Shown here in pieces: positions 23,279 through 34,077 of a DNA stretch of 64,000 bases (position 1 is the first letter of the stretch; every line of letters begins with the position of its first letter). The position numbers and the translations under genes were made by a program. The notes under the pieces were generated by a model. The model was not told where the DNA came from, ran no database searches, and saw nothing but the letters and a program-made list of their open reading frames with translations. Source of the stretch: Astrothelium macrocarpum (taxonomy: Eukaryota > Ascomycota > Dothideomycetes > Trypetheliales > Trypetheliaceae). Where the stretch lies: the NCBI GenBank assembly GCA_021030915.1, contig JAGEMR010000129.1:1-64000 (forward strand), given 5' to 3'.

Positions 23279-24529
23279 GTGTCAGCCTTGGAAGGGATCA
23301 GAAAGTTGATACTCGACCACAAAGTAGAGGCGGCTGGTCAAACTCCCGAAGATTTCTCCCCAGGGGCTCTTTACACCAAATTCTGGATGAAGAGAATATT
23401 TCCGCAAGCCTTCGCGAGCCATCATATCACATCAAACTGCACAAGTTTGAAAGCACAGTCGACTACGTATCCGATAGTGGCAGGATTTTCTTTGCTATCC
23501 TTGTCGAGCTTCGACTTGAGCCTACCCTCACTGCATTCGTTCAGCATACAATCTCGGATACGTCCTTGCCTCTTCTCGAAGTGAGACTTGACCCTTTTTT
23601 GGGAGAGTCCAACAGCAGACAATTCGTCGAGCGTCAATGGGATTACCTGGCTTGTAGTTTCTCTCGGAATAAACATCACCAACACCACGGTACAGAATCC
23701 ATCTTGCCCTATCTTGGGCAACAAAAGATTGGCGGCGGGGCGTTTCCCAACGTGTACGTAGTGCGTGTGCATCCTGCCCACCAAACTATTGATTCTCATA
23801 TCGCCAAAACTGTGTGTGGCCTCTCTTAGAGATTGGAGTCTAATTGACGCATGTTTTAGAGACTCCACTTGGTCCGCAAAGAGATCAATTAGGTGGACCC
23901 GACAACAACAACTGAAGATGAGTCGGAACTATTATATCTCTTTGGCTGTATACAATATAAGAATGTTGTTGAGCTTCTCGCAGCATACGTGTACGATGGC
24001 GTATACAACCTCTTATTTTGGCCGGCAGAGATGGATCTTGAATGGTTCTTCCACGAAGCGAGTGGCCCCACAGGTTTTGATGAGGATGGGTCGATTATAA
24101 ATGCCCTTCATGGATTATCAAGTGGCCTTCGATATTTGCATTACTTTGGACCTTAGGGCATGAGGATAGCTGATGGCCCAGCTTCGCTAATTGGAGTTCA
24201 CCAGGATATCAAGCTCAGAAATATTCTTGTGCGACATGCGACTTTTCTTCTCACCGATTTCGGTCTCGCTAAGCTCAAGCCCACAGAGGAAGGCTCTCAG
24301 ACAGCATGGAAAGATGCAACCTTCGAATACGGTGGGCCTGAATGCCGCGATGGTTACACTTTTAGTCCTGGACGATTTGGTCGTGTTGCAGATATTTGGT
24401 CTCTGAGCTGTATTGCATCCGAGTTAATGGTCTATATTCGTCACGGTTCCGAAGGCGTTAAAAGCTTTCGGGAAGACCGCTTGATGCAGGGTCATCATGG
24501 TCGAACCCGAGCATTCCACAATGGGCAGC
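23279..24529 (+). pseudogene. Serine/threonine kinase-like gene, 5' part, broken
   Basis: Fragments in several frames follow the order of a fungal protein kinase. An N-terminal helical region (FLPRGSLHQILDEENI, about 23350-23400) leads to a glycine loop, IGGGAFPNVYVVRVHP (about 23730-23780). An N-lobe piece reads NVVELLAAYVYDGVYNLLF, followed by the catalytic loop HQDIKLRNIL (about 24200) with Gln where most kinases have Arg. DFGLAKL and ADIWSLSCIASEL follow. Faults include a frameshift near 23355, stops at 23827-23829 and nearby, and TAG at 24154-24156. The sequence then runs into the foldback element at 24530. Kinase chemistry would be Ser/Thr phosphorylation, but this copy cannot make the protein. 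Confidence 0.75.
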
Positions 24530-25015
24530 TCGGCCGGCCACAACGCAGAAAGTGTCAAAACCACCGTTAGCGCGAATTCAGAAATTTCGCAATGAGATGA
24601 AAACGACCATAGCACGTCACAACGGACGAATCTCGACTATCTGAGCAGCTCATCCAGCTCGTACGAAGTCAGAGATTCATATAGATATCATCTTTGAAGA
24701 CATTTAAAAGATGAATTGTCAAAGATTTGAAGAAACTCTATTGACTAAGCAGACCTACTGTTTAATCAGAAACAGATTCTGATACACGTGACTGCTCTTA
24801 TTCATGACTAAACAGATTTCTTAAAATTCTTCAAAATTCATCTCTCAACTACTTTCAAAGATGATATCTATATGAATCTCTGGCTTCGTACGAGCTGAAT
24901 GAGCTGCTCAGATAGTCGAGATTCATCTGTTGTGACATGCTGTGGTCGTTTGAAGTGTCTGATTTCGCGAAAACGGAGTTTTGACACTTTCTGCGCTATG
25001 GCCGACCGTCGCAGC
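24525..25015. mobile_element. 481-bp foldback/MITE insertion in the kinase-like gene
   Basis: The element at 24530-25010 is a near-palindrome. The left arm GGCCGGCCACAACGCAG... matches the reverse complement of the right end (GGTCGGCCATAGCGCAG...), and the match continues with mismatches for most of each half. The shared core includes TCTCGACTATCTGAGCAGCT. GCAGC occurs on both sides (24525-24529, 25011-25015). Removing the element and one GCAGC joins the kinase reading frame without loss, from NGQ to RLKDQL. It has no coding capacity. Confidence 0.85.
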
Positions 25016-26506
25016 GTCTAAAAGATCAACTTCTTCGCGCACTAGCGGCAATTGATCACGAAACCGGCTCTCCAGCCGTTTCAACACTTTTTGTACTTCT
25101 TCAGGAAATGTTTGCGGAGCGCTCAGCGGATCGACCAAATGCCGTGCAGGTTGAGAGCTGCCTAGAACGAATTGTCATACAAGCGCTAATACGCGACCTG
25201 CTAGCTGCCCTGGCGAATCGGTATTCTGGAACACAGATTTTCCAGTGCAAGCTTCGATTAGAGGAGAACCGAATCCGAGCATGGGCAGAAGTGCTTAAGT
25301 TATTACGCTTGCCCGGGGCAGGGAATGAAATATCCTCGCAGTCAACTTTCTCCTTTGCTGACACCTGCAAAACTCTTGAATCCACTATCGAGCAACTGAT
25401 GTCTCTGCCTCGATTCGAGTCCGACGAACAAAACAACTACTTTTTTCTCACAAGCCTCTGTCAATGCAACGACGCTATCTAGCATTCGCTCTCTGAGACT
25501 TCCAGACGATCCGCAGATGGAATATTTATGGTTCTATCTACCTCAACATCCGACCTGCGCTCTCTCTCCTTTTTACGCGAAGCCACAGAAACCGACAGCT
25601 CTGAATACAGTGATGTTGGCACCATTGCTGCCATGAAATATACATCAACACTTTACTCGCAGTGCGCAGTAAAATCCGATCCCAGCGCAAGAATCGACCA
25701 ATCGTTGATCGAAAGAGATGATCAAACAAGTAAAGACCATATTTCGCCGCACCCAGGACCTTGTTACAATGCTGCGCCAACCGAAATCCATGGATCTTCG
25801 AGTCCTAGAGTGCTTAGGCACTTTCCACAAGGCTCATGATCGGAATTTTGGCATTGTTCACAGATACCCCAACTCCTCTGAGTCCCCATTTCGGCTACGC
25901 TATCTGCTTCGGAAGGGGGGCCGCTAATAGGTTTCACCCACCTCCTATTGGGCAGAAACTGATTCTGGCTAGAATTCTTGCCGACTGTTTGCAAGCTGTG
26001 CATTTATCTGGCTGGCTGCACAAGGATACCCATTCATACAATGTCCTCTTTTTCTCCCCACTGGAAGAAATCGGATACAGTGCTCCCTATCTTGTGGGCT
26101 TCCAGTACAGCCGTGAGGACGAGCGCGAAGCTTATAGCACCGGGCCTGGTAATATAGACGAGACTCGACGGTATTAACATCCATGCTATCGTGAAGGATC
26201 AAGGCCGTTTATAAAAGAGTTCGATTATTACTCGTTTGGGCTCCTCCTGCTCGAGATCGGTGTCTGGGAATCATTAAGTAGTGTCGATCGTACCCCATCC
26301 AACTCCAAGCCTTCTGAGCTCATCGACAAGTATGTTCAGCTTTGTGACGGACAGCTTCTGGAACGTATGGGCCCGATTTATCATGAGGTGACTCGGACCT
26401 GCCTGACAATCGCGTCGCTGAGCTCAGTAACCCAGAGAAGCGAGCTGGATGTCGCTATAGACTTTCAAAAGCAAGTGGTCGATAAGTCAGTGGATTGTCG
26501 GGTGTA
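25011..26506 (+). pseudogene. 3' part of the kinase-like gene: HeLo-like and second kinase-like regions, broken
   Basis: Past the insertion the frame continues as the end of the kinase C-lobe (LFVLLQEMFAERSADRPNAVQ; 25016-25160). A helical segment follows with CKLRLEENRIRAWAEVLKL, similar to HeLo / prion-inhibition-and-propagation domains of fungal cell-death signalling. A second kinase-like region without a clear HRD motif comes next (GWLHKDTHSYNVLFF, about 26010-26055; LVGFQYSREDEREAYSTGP; FDYYSFGLLLLEIGVWESL; LIDKYVQLCDGQLLERMGP). Faults include the stop at 25480-25482, several frame changes between 25480 and 25930, and TAA at 26175. It may once have been one long gene or two adjacent ones. 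Confidence 0.6.
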
Positions 26507-27198
26507 AGGACTTCATCTCATTACCTCACCCATACCTTACGTACCCTGTGCGCTCTCTTTGCTTCCGCCAGCGGCTTTAAATATCAGTGTTCCGGGTAAA
26601 ATGATCAAAGCTTGAATTGGCTTTATTCCCTTTGAATTATTATATAATCTTGGTGAAAATTGTGTACCAGGAGAATTTCCGGTGAAATCCAGCCGCGAGG
26701 TTTTGCGCTATTCTGCGTCATGGCGTTCCGTCTCCGCCCGAGCGCGAGGAATGTTGCTCAGAGGTATCAAGTGCTGCATCCTCAAAAACAATTGGTTCAT
26801 CCTTTGTTCCCGACGCAGATAACAATATCGGCGCAGACTTCGGTGGACAGATGGACTTTGCGAGTACAATGATCTTCACTGCTTTGATCATTTGATAGCT
26901 TAACAACCTGGATACACTGTGTGTAGATGCGTTTATTGTAATGTGTTTCCGTTCCTAGACATGCAAGTTAGGAGTTTTGTCATCTCCATGTCCTAGGTGA
27001 CATCCTTGAAACTCTATGGTCTTCATCTAATCATCGATTGGTATTGCCATCCCGATGTCCGTTCGCTTGCCAGCAACCATTGCACAGAATAGACACATTT
27101 CGAGCGAATCGCTCGTTAAAAGGACGCAAGTCCTCAAAAATCACACACAAATCACCTGTCTAATCTTCAAGTATTCCATCACACATACTTCCCTCCTT
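26507..27198. other. Intergenic DNA
   Basis: Normal composition and no supported gene. Short frames on both strands around 26660-26906 lack family features. Confidence 0.4.
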
Positions 27199-28418
27199 TC
27201 AAAACCACGCCAATGTCCACAAAGCCGGCAACCCCGGCCACTTCTCCTGCCACTCCGCAACCACCTCCGGCACCCTCTCATCAAACCCTTCCCTCGCCTT
27301 CCCCCCACCACCCTCCCACCCGGTTTCCCCGCTCCGATCCCTCTCCTCCCTGGCCACACGGTTCAGCCTGCCCGCCAAATCCAAAATCGCATTCCCGCCA
27401 ATCAGCGCCTCCTCATGATTATCCTTGATATCAACATTAATGACATGCACCGGGCGATTCCCGCCGCTGGGCCGCTGAAACAGATCGTCGACGACCGCGT
27501 CCCAGCACCGCTCCTCGCATGTAATCACGACATCGACCCAGCCGGCCTCGACACCGCGCGCCCCTCGATCCATCTCGTCCGCCCGCAGCGCTCCTCCTTC
27601 CCCCTCCTCGCCATTCGCCGCCACCGCGCCGTCCAGCGCGATGCCCCGCGGCGCGACGCGCGGCATCCCGGGCACCCAGTCCTGCCAGCGCTCCGGGCCC
27701 CACTTGACGCTGCGGTTGCGCTCGAGCATCTGCAGCAGGCCGTTGGCGCGGTACAGGCGCGGGTCCTTGTGGGCGAGCTCGGCGTGCATGGCGTTGTAGG
27801 AGGTGGTGTTGAAGGGGTAGACGTTGGGTTGGTTGAGCGAGGGTCCGGGGAGGCGCACGAGGCTGCCGGTGCCGAAGGAGAGGACGGGGTAGGCGTGTGG
27901 GGCGGAGGAGAGGCGGAGGTGGGCCTCCATGGATCTGTTGGGGTGAGGTGGGTTAGTGATGGGGTGGGTGGATTTGTGGGGTGAGATGGGGAAGGGAGGA
28001 GGGATGGGAGGGGTGGAGTGGGGGGGAGGTCTGCTACGGGACTTGAGAGGCGGGAAGGAAGGAGAGTGTGAGAGATAATAGTATTGATTTTGGTATGTAC
28101 ATGTGAGATTTGTCTCAAACTTTTTAGTTCCAAAATCGGGGACAATTCCCCAAACGCTGCTCCGATTATTACGTTCAGAGATATTAAATAAACCTCCACG
28201 TACCTATTATTATTACTGGCGCATACCGTGCAGAATCGCAACTTGAATCCATCATCTTCTTGTTTGTTTCCGTTCTGTTGTTGCTGAGGTATCACATCAT
28301 CCGAGGCTCCATCAAGTCCTATCCTCGTTGTATCTGGTTCAGGTTCTGGTGGCGGAGGTGGCGGTACTGGGGGCGTTGCTGTGGCTTGCCGGCGTCGCAG
28401 ACGCGGATCTGAAGTCAT
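27199..28418 (-). CDS. SSU72: RNA polymerase II CTD phosphatase SSU72
   Basis: Exon 1 (28418-28204) and exon 2 (27934-27199), over a 269-bp intron, give about 316 aa. Exon 1 carries a Pro-rich start and FCTVCASNNNR; exon 2 starts SMEAHLRL. The phosphatase signature C-x5-R-S (CASNNNRS) is therefore assembled by splicing within the Arg codon (AG|A). Downstream are FGTGSLVRLPGPS, YNAMHAELAHKDP, YRANGLLQMLERN, DVVITCEERCWDAVVDDL and VHVINVDIKDNHEEALIGG, all hallmark SSU72 blocks. SSU72 removes phosphate from Ser5/Ser7 of the Pol II C-terminal domain in the cleavage/polyadenylation machinery. An insert of about 40 residues (VPGMPRVAPRG...) before DVVITCEE and a Gly-rich C-terminal stretch lengthen it relative to the yeast protein of about 206 aa. 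Exon 2 is very GC-rich. Confidence 0.95.
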
Positions 28419-29406
28419 TGTGGAAAGAGACCGGAGGGAGGCCGGAGAACGAGCGTAAGCAGGTTCGATCTCAAAGGCTTTGCTTCAGGATAGCAGAATG
28501 CCGGCTAGAAGGAGAGTCCGGTTGTTTCGATGGTGGTGACGACAGGTATGAAAGATGCTGCGCCAATCTTCTAGCCGATTCTATGACAACGTATCAGTAC
28601 AAGATCTTACAGTAGTCTACGAATTCTCTCAAAGATATAGCTCTTTTCAGACAACCAAGCGCGTATAGATATTCTCCGCATTCCAGTCGGAAATAGGACA
28701 GCTCCAATAAGTCTATGTTAATCATCATACAAGAGCATTCGCTTTTCATGGGCTTAAATGTTTCAAGAACTGTACTTACATATAGTAATGGAGAATGGGA
28801 TTCAACGTGTCGATTCATTGAGCTTTGTCGTTCGGTGGCATAATTTCTTGGATGTTGAAGCACAGATCAACTCGGTAAAACTTGCCCCATCCGAGCCTTT
28901 CTTCAGCTTGTTCAGCTCCTCTATCAATCATATTGCCCACTCATCAGGGGTTTTGATATGAATGAGAATTTACTATTAAATCTCGATGAAAGCTTCTCAC
29001 AAAGAGACTTGCACCGGCTTCCGTGTTGGGCCCAACAGGGAGTATCATCGTATCATCACTGCAAGGAAGATGTGGTATAGGGACAGAGTGCTGCATATCG
29101 CATATTCATCCAAGTATTCAATGATGGAGACTCAGCAAACACAGCAGTGGCAGCAAACATTCGTTTGCTTCTCACCGCAATGTGCCTTTGAATGGCCAGC
29201 TGTGACCATTCCTATGTTTAGACAACTACAACACTGCGTGCGAAAATATTGTGAATGGGCAAACTTTGATGATTCACAAACACCTGTTGACGCCTATTAT
29301 TTCCTCTAGGTATTTAGGATCAAATGAGATGACTTTGATGCCATGGCATTACTTTTCTATACGAATCTTTGTATTGCAGTACAAGAATGAAGTCGGCAGT
29401 TTCGCA
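28419..29406. other. Intergenic DNA between SSU72 and the methyltransferase
   Basis: Short frames only (for example 28594-28863 minus, 28986-29309 plus), none with recognisable features. The SSU72 promoter must lie in the left part. Confidence 0.4.
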
Positions 29407-30663
29407 ATGTCTCACAAGGATCTCACAAAAGTACGAGCAATCGCTAAGCATTCCTCGTGCTGGATAATCCTTGCGAATAAGGCGACTATGCGAACGAAAC
29501 TCCTTTCAGCTATCGAGCATTTTTGTCGATTCGTAGAACGACCTGAGGATACTGCAGCTCGGGTTTTACAGCAGGTATGCATTTTCCTCATGTGTAGACT
29601 TGCATGAACTCCTCGGTTATGCATGCACTGATTTGCTTGCGCCTAGCATCTAGAAGCAGCTTGCCTGCGCCAAATCATGGAGAATGGCATGATGGCAAAA
29701 TTGTGTTCAGCTGAACATGCAAACTGCACGGTCAACAAGCTTGCTGAGGTTTCAGGGTCCAGAAAAGATCGCACGGGTAGGAACAGATTCCTTTTTAGTA
29801 CGATCACTGTAGAAAACGGACTGCTTACCTGAGTTCGATCAGATGCAATCATGAAGATCTTGGCATCCGCTGGGATTCTAGATCCAGTGACCAAGTACAC
29901 ATACATTGCAAATGATGTGACAAGACTCCTCAACCATCCAGAGCAGAGGCATGCCATTCACAAGCCAAAACTGAAAAACTGGAGAAGAACTATCAAGCAA
30001 AAGAATGGTCGGAATGCGACTCCAACCACGGAGAGCGTAAAGCTAGATAGGTGGTTCAAGATCTTTCCTTTGAAGAAAGAATTGCAGAGAACAGACGGCG
30101 GACTCAAAAGCGACCGTGCTGTGGTCGTGGACGTAAATGGTGGGTCTACCAAGAGACTTTTCGCTTTACAAAGTGCTTTTCCTGAAACCAAGGGAAAATG
30201 TATAATGGAAGTCAAGCCAGACAAATTTGTAGTAATCAGGGATCACTTGGAGAAGCGGAAGAAAACAGGGCCCGGGGAAGGATTTGACCTCCTACCCTAC
30301 AACGCGCTGAAGGTTCCGCAACCCGTGCATGGGGCTCGCATTTATGTCCTGCATGTGATTCTGCATGGTCGAGGCCGGGATGACGCTCTCAAGATCTTGC
30401 AAAATACTGTCGATGCGATGGACGGGAACTATTCGCGTCTCCTCATTGTGGAGCCGGTAGGCCTAATCCTTCAAGCCGGTAATGAGATTCAGATGTCACG
30501 AGACTGCAAAGCTGGCAGTCGACCGGAACAGATAAAACAGGCAGTACAGCAATGGCGAAATCTGCTTTCTCAGGCAGGACTCGAAATCACTCAGATCTGG
30601 GGTAGGAACGGACTTGTCGGTAATGTGATTGAAGCTATGAAGAAGTCTGATGAATGGATCTGA
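29407..30663 (+). CDS. SAM-dependent O-methyltransferase (fungal secondary-metabolism type)
   Basis: Exons 29407-29574, 29647-29776 and 29834-30663 (introns 72 and 57 bp, all phases compatible) give about 375 aa, a normal length for the family. A helical dimerisation part (CLRQIMENGMMAKL, KLAEVSG, IMKILASAGIL) precedes the methyltransferase fold. AVVVDVNGGSTKRLFALQ is the SAM-binding loop, with Asn replacing one of the usual glycines. ARIYVLHVILHGRGRDDALKIL corresponds to the motif that normally reads Y-x-L-R-x-I-L-H-D-W. LLIVEPVGL and the C-terminal strand follow. The altered loop and missing HDW aspartate raise the possibility of reduced activity. There is no neighbouring biosynthetic cluster. 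The exact start is uncertain. Confidence 0.65.
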
Positions 30664-32373
30664 GCGGGAGTAGAGCGGGTAATGCAGATATGTAGAGTAG
30701 CATACACGAGGAAAAGAAACGACAGTGTGACGAGATGTGCGTTTAAATGGCGAGACCATACAGCGAGATGTCCAAGGCTCTTCGCGCCGTGAAACTTTGA
30801 AACACATTTGTGGATTTGTAATCGAACCATGGTGGCTCCGTGGATTCATCTGGTTTGTGAAAGTGGGTTCGTAAAAAAAAAACCAAGGTTGACCACATCA
30901 GGAAACGCAGGACCGATGATAGGGACTCGGCTGACTACCTCATGCAGATTAGCTACGATGGATGCAGTGCCAAGCATTTGAGGGTCGACAAAGTCGGTCA
31001 GCAGCTGTACGAAGTGCATACAGATTTGCAGATGATTCCCCGCAACATGTGACGTGCTGACAGGAGGCCAAATAAGGTCATGATGTCTCACGATCTCAAA
31101 TATGGCGAGTTGACAGAGATGGGTGGTGTGCAAAAGCAACGAGGCTTTCTCTATATGTTTTGTGCGTTATTTTGACACCGGCATTCCACGCTTCCACTCA
31201 CAGGCATTCCGGTGGGAGAAGGGCGTCGGACGCTGGAGCGGCGGGTCGAGTTAGGCGCAGATGTGAAACAGCTAAGCAAATGTAGCGGCGCAAGTGCCTA
31301 GACACCGCAAACATCTGCCCTCGCTAAATGTACATGCCCGCTCTTCCCTTCAGATCCCCTTCGAGAAAAGTCCGACTGATTGCTTGCTAGCCCTTGACCT
31401 GGCCCTGTTCTGTGCACGTCGCTGTCGCGCAAATTCGCCCAATCATCGCATTCACGCCCCCATTCGTCTTGTCCGGCCCGGCTCGATCAACAAAGTACCA
31501 CTTAATTTCTAAATTTAGATACCTTCTCTTTGGCCTCCCGGCCTTTCTTTGCCGCAAAAACCACCTCCATTCTCGAACTCGGCCCAACCACCTCGGATCA
31601 CCTTCAACCGTCACCCACGTCTTTGCCCGTTTCGCGATTATTCACCTTGCCGGTCTCCGGTTGAGCCTCGGCCTGAGTTCGAGTCCTCTCGCTCTTCATC
31701 CAAGACGCCCGAATCCGAGTCGCGCGCCGGCGCTTGTTGGTCAATCGGCCAGACATTCATCGCCTCGCATTCCCGAGACCAAGATTCGACACTTGCACGA
31801 AAACTCTTGACAAATTTCATCATTGATGGGCTTGCGCATTGAGAAAAAGCTTGGATTGGGAACTGTCGTAATCCAGGTGCCACAACAGAGCAGACGGACA
31901 TTACAGTCGTAATCGACAAGCTACAAGGACAACAAGTTGGAATCCGAAAAAAAAAGATCTCAGCCTTTCAACACATGTTGTAGGCCGTGTCAACGATTCG
32001 CAATTCTGTCCGCGCATCTCTCCACATTCAGTGCGCGTGGATTACTTGGGCAATCGTTTTCTAACAAGAGCGGCTCTGCACGGCCTGGTAGTCGGCGCAA
32101 TTGGGAAATCGTATTCCCAAAGTTCTTGTCATCCTCAATTATCTAGCTGGAATTTTTGGTGGCAAAAATTAAAATTGGAAAGGTTCGACTCGAGTTGCTG
32201 CCTTGGGTTACTACGCCACATTCGTCAGCCTGTACAGGCGCAACGCAGCTGAAGGGCACAAGAACACTATACAAAAATTTTAGTAGACTGGCTTTCAGGT
32301 TGGCGGTCAGGTGGAGGAACGTCGTGGGCCAAGCGTATTGGAGAGTCACTCAGTGGAGTGGCGCAGTCTCAAC
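30664..32373. other. Intergenic region and long NBP2 leader
   Basis: 1.7 kb without a supported gene. The right half (about 31300-32370) has C/T-rich stretches typical of fungal promoters and leaders. Open frames there overlap one another in several frames and show no conserved family. Confidence 0.4.
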
Positions 32374-34077
32374 ATGGCTGCGGTCCTTTCTCCTCAAACA
32401 AAATCTTCCTCACCCTCCCCTAATTCAATATCATCAAAGTCGCCACAGCCAAACGCAAACTCTAATAACAATGCACCCTCTTTACCGCCTCTCGTTACAT
32501 CACCGCCTCTGAAAGCATCGAATGCGCGACGAATATCGGCATATGCAAATAAGCGACTCTCAGCCATATCAGCAGTCTCAAACGCACATTCACATTCCCG
32601 CTCAAGACCACAATCGAGCGTCTTTCCAATGTTTCACTCGAGTCTTCCATACGCCCTTGTACGCGACTTTGCATATCCGTCCTTTCACCCCATGCATTAC
32701 GGACCACCACCCGATCTAGGCTCCGGTATTTCGACTCCCGCAAGTGAGGCTCAACGGAGATTATCAGATCCACAACCTGGAACGCAATGGTCGGCGATTA
32801 CTTGGGGCGAGAACGCTGGGCAGGGATATGGCTACGGCGGTCCGCAATTACCTTCTACCTCATTTGCTGACGGCCCACCCTGGAGTGAAGATGAAGATTT
32901 ACATTCGCCAAAAGTAACAGCGGCTCGACATAAAAAGCACAAGTCTACAATTGATTTTGATAGCCGAGGGCGCAGTCGTGATCGGCCGGATTGGCGTGCC
33001 TCTTATGCTGGACATAGCTCCAAAGGCGACTATCTCTTTGGGGAACTCGACGGAAGACAAGATTCTGCCTTTGCACAGGCCAATCATGACATGCCTTCAC
33101 AAAGACAGTATGCGACTCACTTTAATGACCCGCGATCGCCGTCTTCTCCACATTCACACACTTCTCGCAGCTCGAGTCCCTACACACCCCAACCATTCGG
33201 CACCCATCTCCGCGCTCACGACCCCTCATATTCAAACCACCACGACTCCTTTTCCTCCGCCGGCTCAGCCGAGGAATCGCGCTACTCACGAGACTACCAA
33301 TTCACCATCGCCTCCCCCGACGAAGAAATGCACGGCAAAGCCATCGCCCTCTTCGACTTTGCGCGCGAAAACGAAAACGAGCTCCCCCTCGTCGAAGGCC
33401 AAGTCATCCTCGTCTCCTACCGCCACGGGCAGGGCTGGCTCGTCGCACAGGACCCCATCTCCGGCGAAAGCGGGCTCGTGCCCGAAGAATACGTGCGCCT
33501 CCTGCGCGAGCTCAACCTCGTCGGCGAAGCCGAGAACTGGCCCGCCGTCCAAAACCTCTCTCTCAACAATACCACCAACAACAATGGTAATAGCGCTGGT
33601 GCCGACCACCACCACGCACCATACGACCCCTATCCCGCCCCCCAGCAATCCGCCATCTACCCGGACTCACCAGACCCACACCACGCCATCACATCGCCCT
33701 GGACCCCGCGCGCCGCCTCCTCCGCCGGCGCCAGCGGGGGCGGGGAAGCGCTGACGCCGACACAAGCGCAGCACTCGCACGAGCGCGACGGCAGCGGCAG
33801 CAGCAGTAGCGGCGGGGGCGCGCACCCCAGCGCGTCGAGCACGAGCTCCAACGCCAGCGCCAGCGGTGCCGGTGGGGGAGGGGGCCAGCACTACGTCCCC
33901 GTCGTGTCGACGTTCAGCACGAGCTCGCGCGACTTTGAGATCCAGCATGGCCGCGCCATGTCGACACCTGCGCTGAAGATCCCGGCGGTGCTGCAGGGGC
34001 GGCGGGCGGGGGAGGAAGTGGGGGGTGGGAGGAGGAGTGGCGAGGGGAGGAGGAGTGGGGAGGAGGTGGGGAGGTGA
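32374..34077 (+). CDS. NBP2: SH3-domain adaptor, NBP2/Skb5 type
   Basis: Single exon of 567 aa. I start at ATG 32374 (MAAVLSPQTKSSS); the open frame extends upstream only through non-ATG codons. Residues 1-315 are low-complexity Ser/Pro/His sequence. Residues about 319-381 form an SH3 domain, starting KAIALFDFARENENELPLVEGQ, then YRHGQGWLVAQD and GLVPEEYVRLL. The ELPLxEGQ and GQGWLVA...GLVPEEYV pattern is that of yeast Nbp2 and fission-yeast Skb5. These adaptors link kinases or phosphatases (PAK kinase, Ptc1) to stress MAPK signalling. The C-terminal 180 residues are Ser/Gly/His-rich with near-repeats of GRRSGE. No transmembrane segment. Confidence 0.82.
   Translation: MAAVLSPQTKSSSPSPNSISSKSPQPNANSNNNAPSLPPLVTSPPLKASNARRISAYANKRLSAISAVSNAHSHSRSRPQSSVFPMFHSSLPYALVRDFAYPSFHPMHYGPPPDLGSGISTPASEAQRRLSDPQPGTQWSAITWGENAGQGYGYGGPQLPSTSFADGPPWSEDEDLHSPKVTAARHKKHKSTIDFDSRGRSRDRPDWRASYAGHSSKGDYLFGELDGRQDSAFAQANHDMPSQRQYATHFNDPRSPSSPHSHTSRSSSPYTPQPFGTHLRAHDPSYSNHHDSFSSAGSAEESRYSRDYQFTIASPDEEMHGKAIALFDFARENENELPLVEGQVILVSYRHGQGWLVAQDPISGESGLVPEEYVRLLRELNLVGEAENWPAVQNLSLNNTTNNNGNSAGADHHHAPYDPYPAPQQSAIYPDSPDPHHAITSPWTPRAASSAGASGGGEALTPTQAQHSHERDGSGSSSSGGGAHPSASSTSSNASASGAGGGGGQHYVPVVSTFSTSSRDFEIQHGRAMSTPALKIPAVLQGRRAGEEVGGGRRSGEGRRSGEEVGR

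Noticed and set aside
27055..27984. 309-codon plus-strand frame
   Set aside because: Complete antisense shadow of the GC-rich SSU72 exon 2.
33286..33948. Overlapping minus-strand and alternative frames in the NBP2 tail
   Set aside because: Caused by GC-rich low-complexity coding sequence of NBP2.
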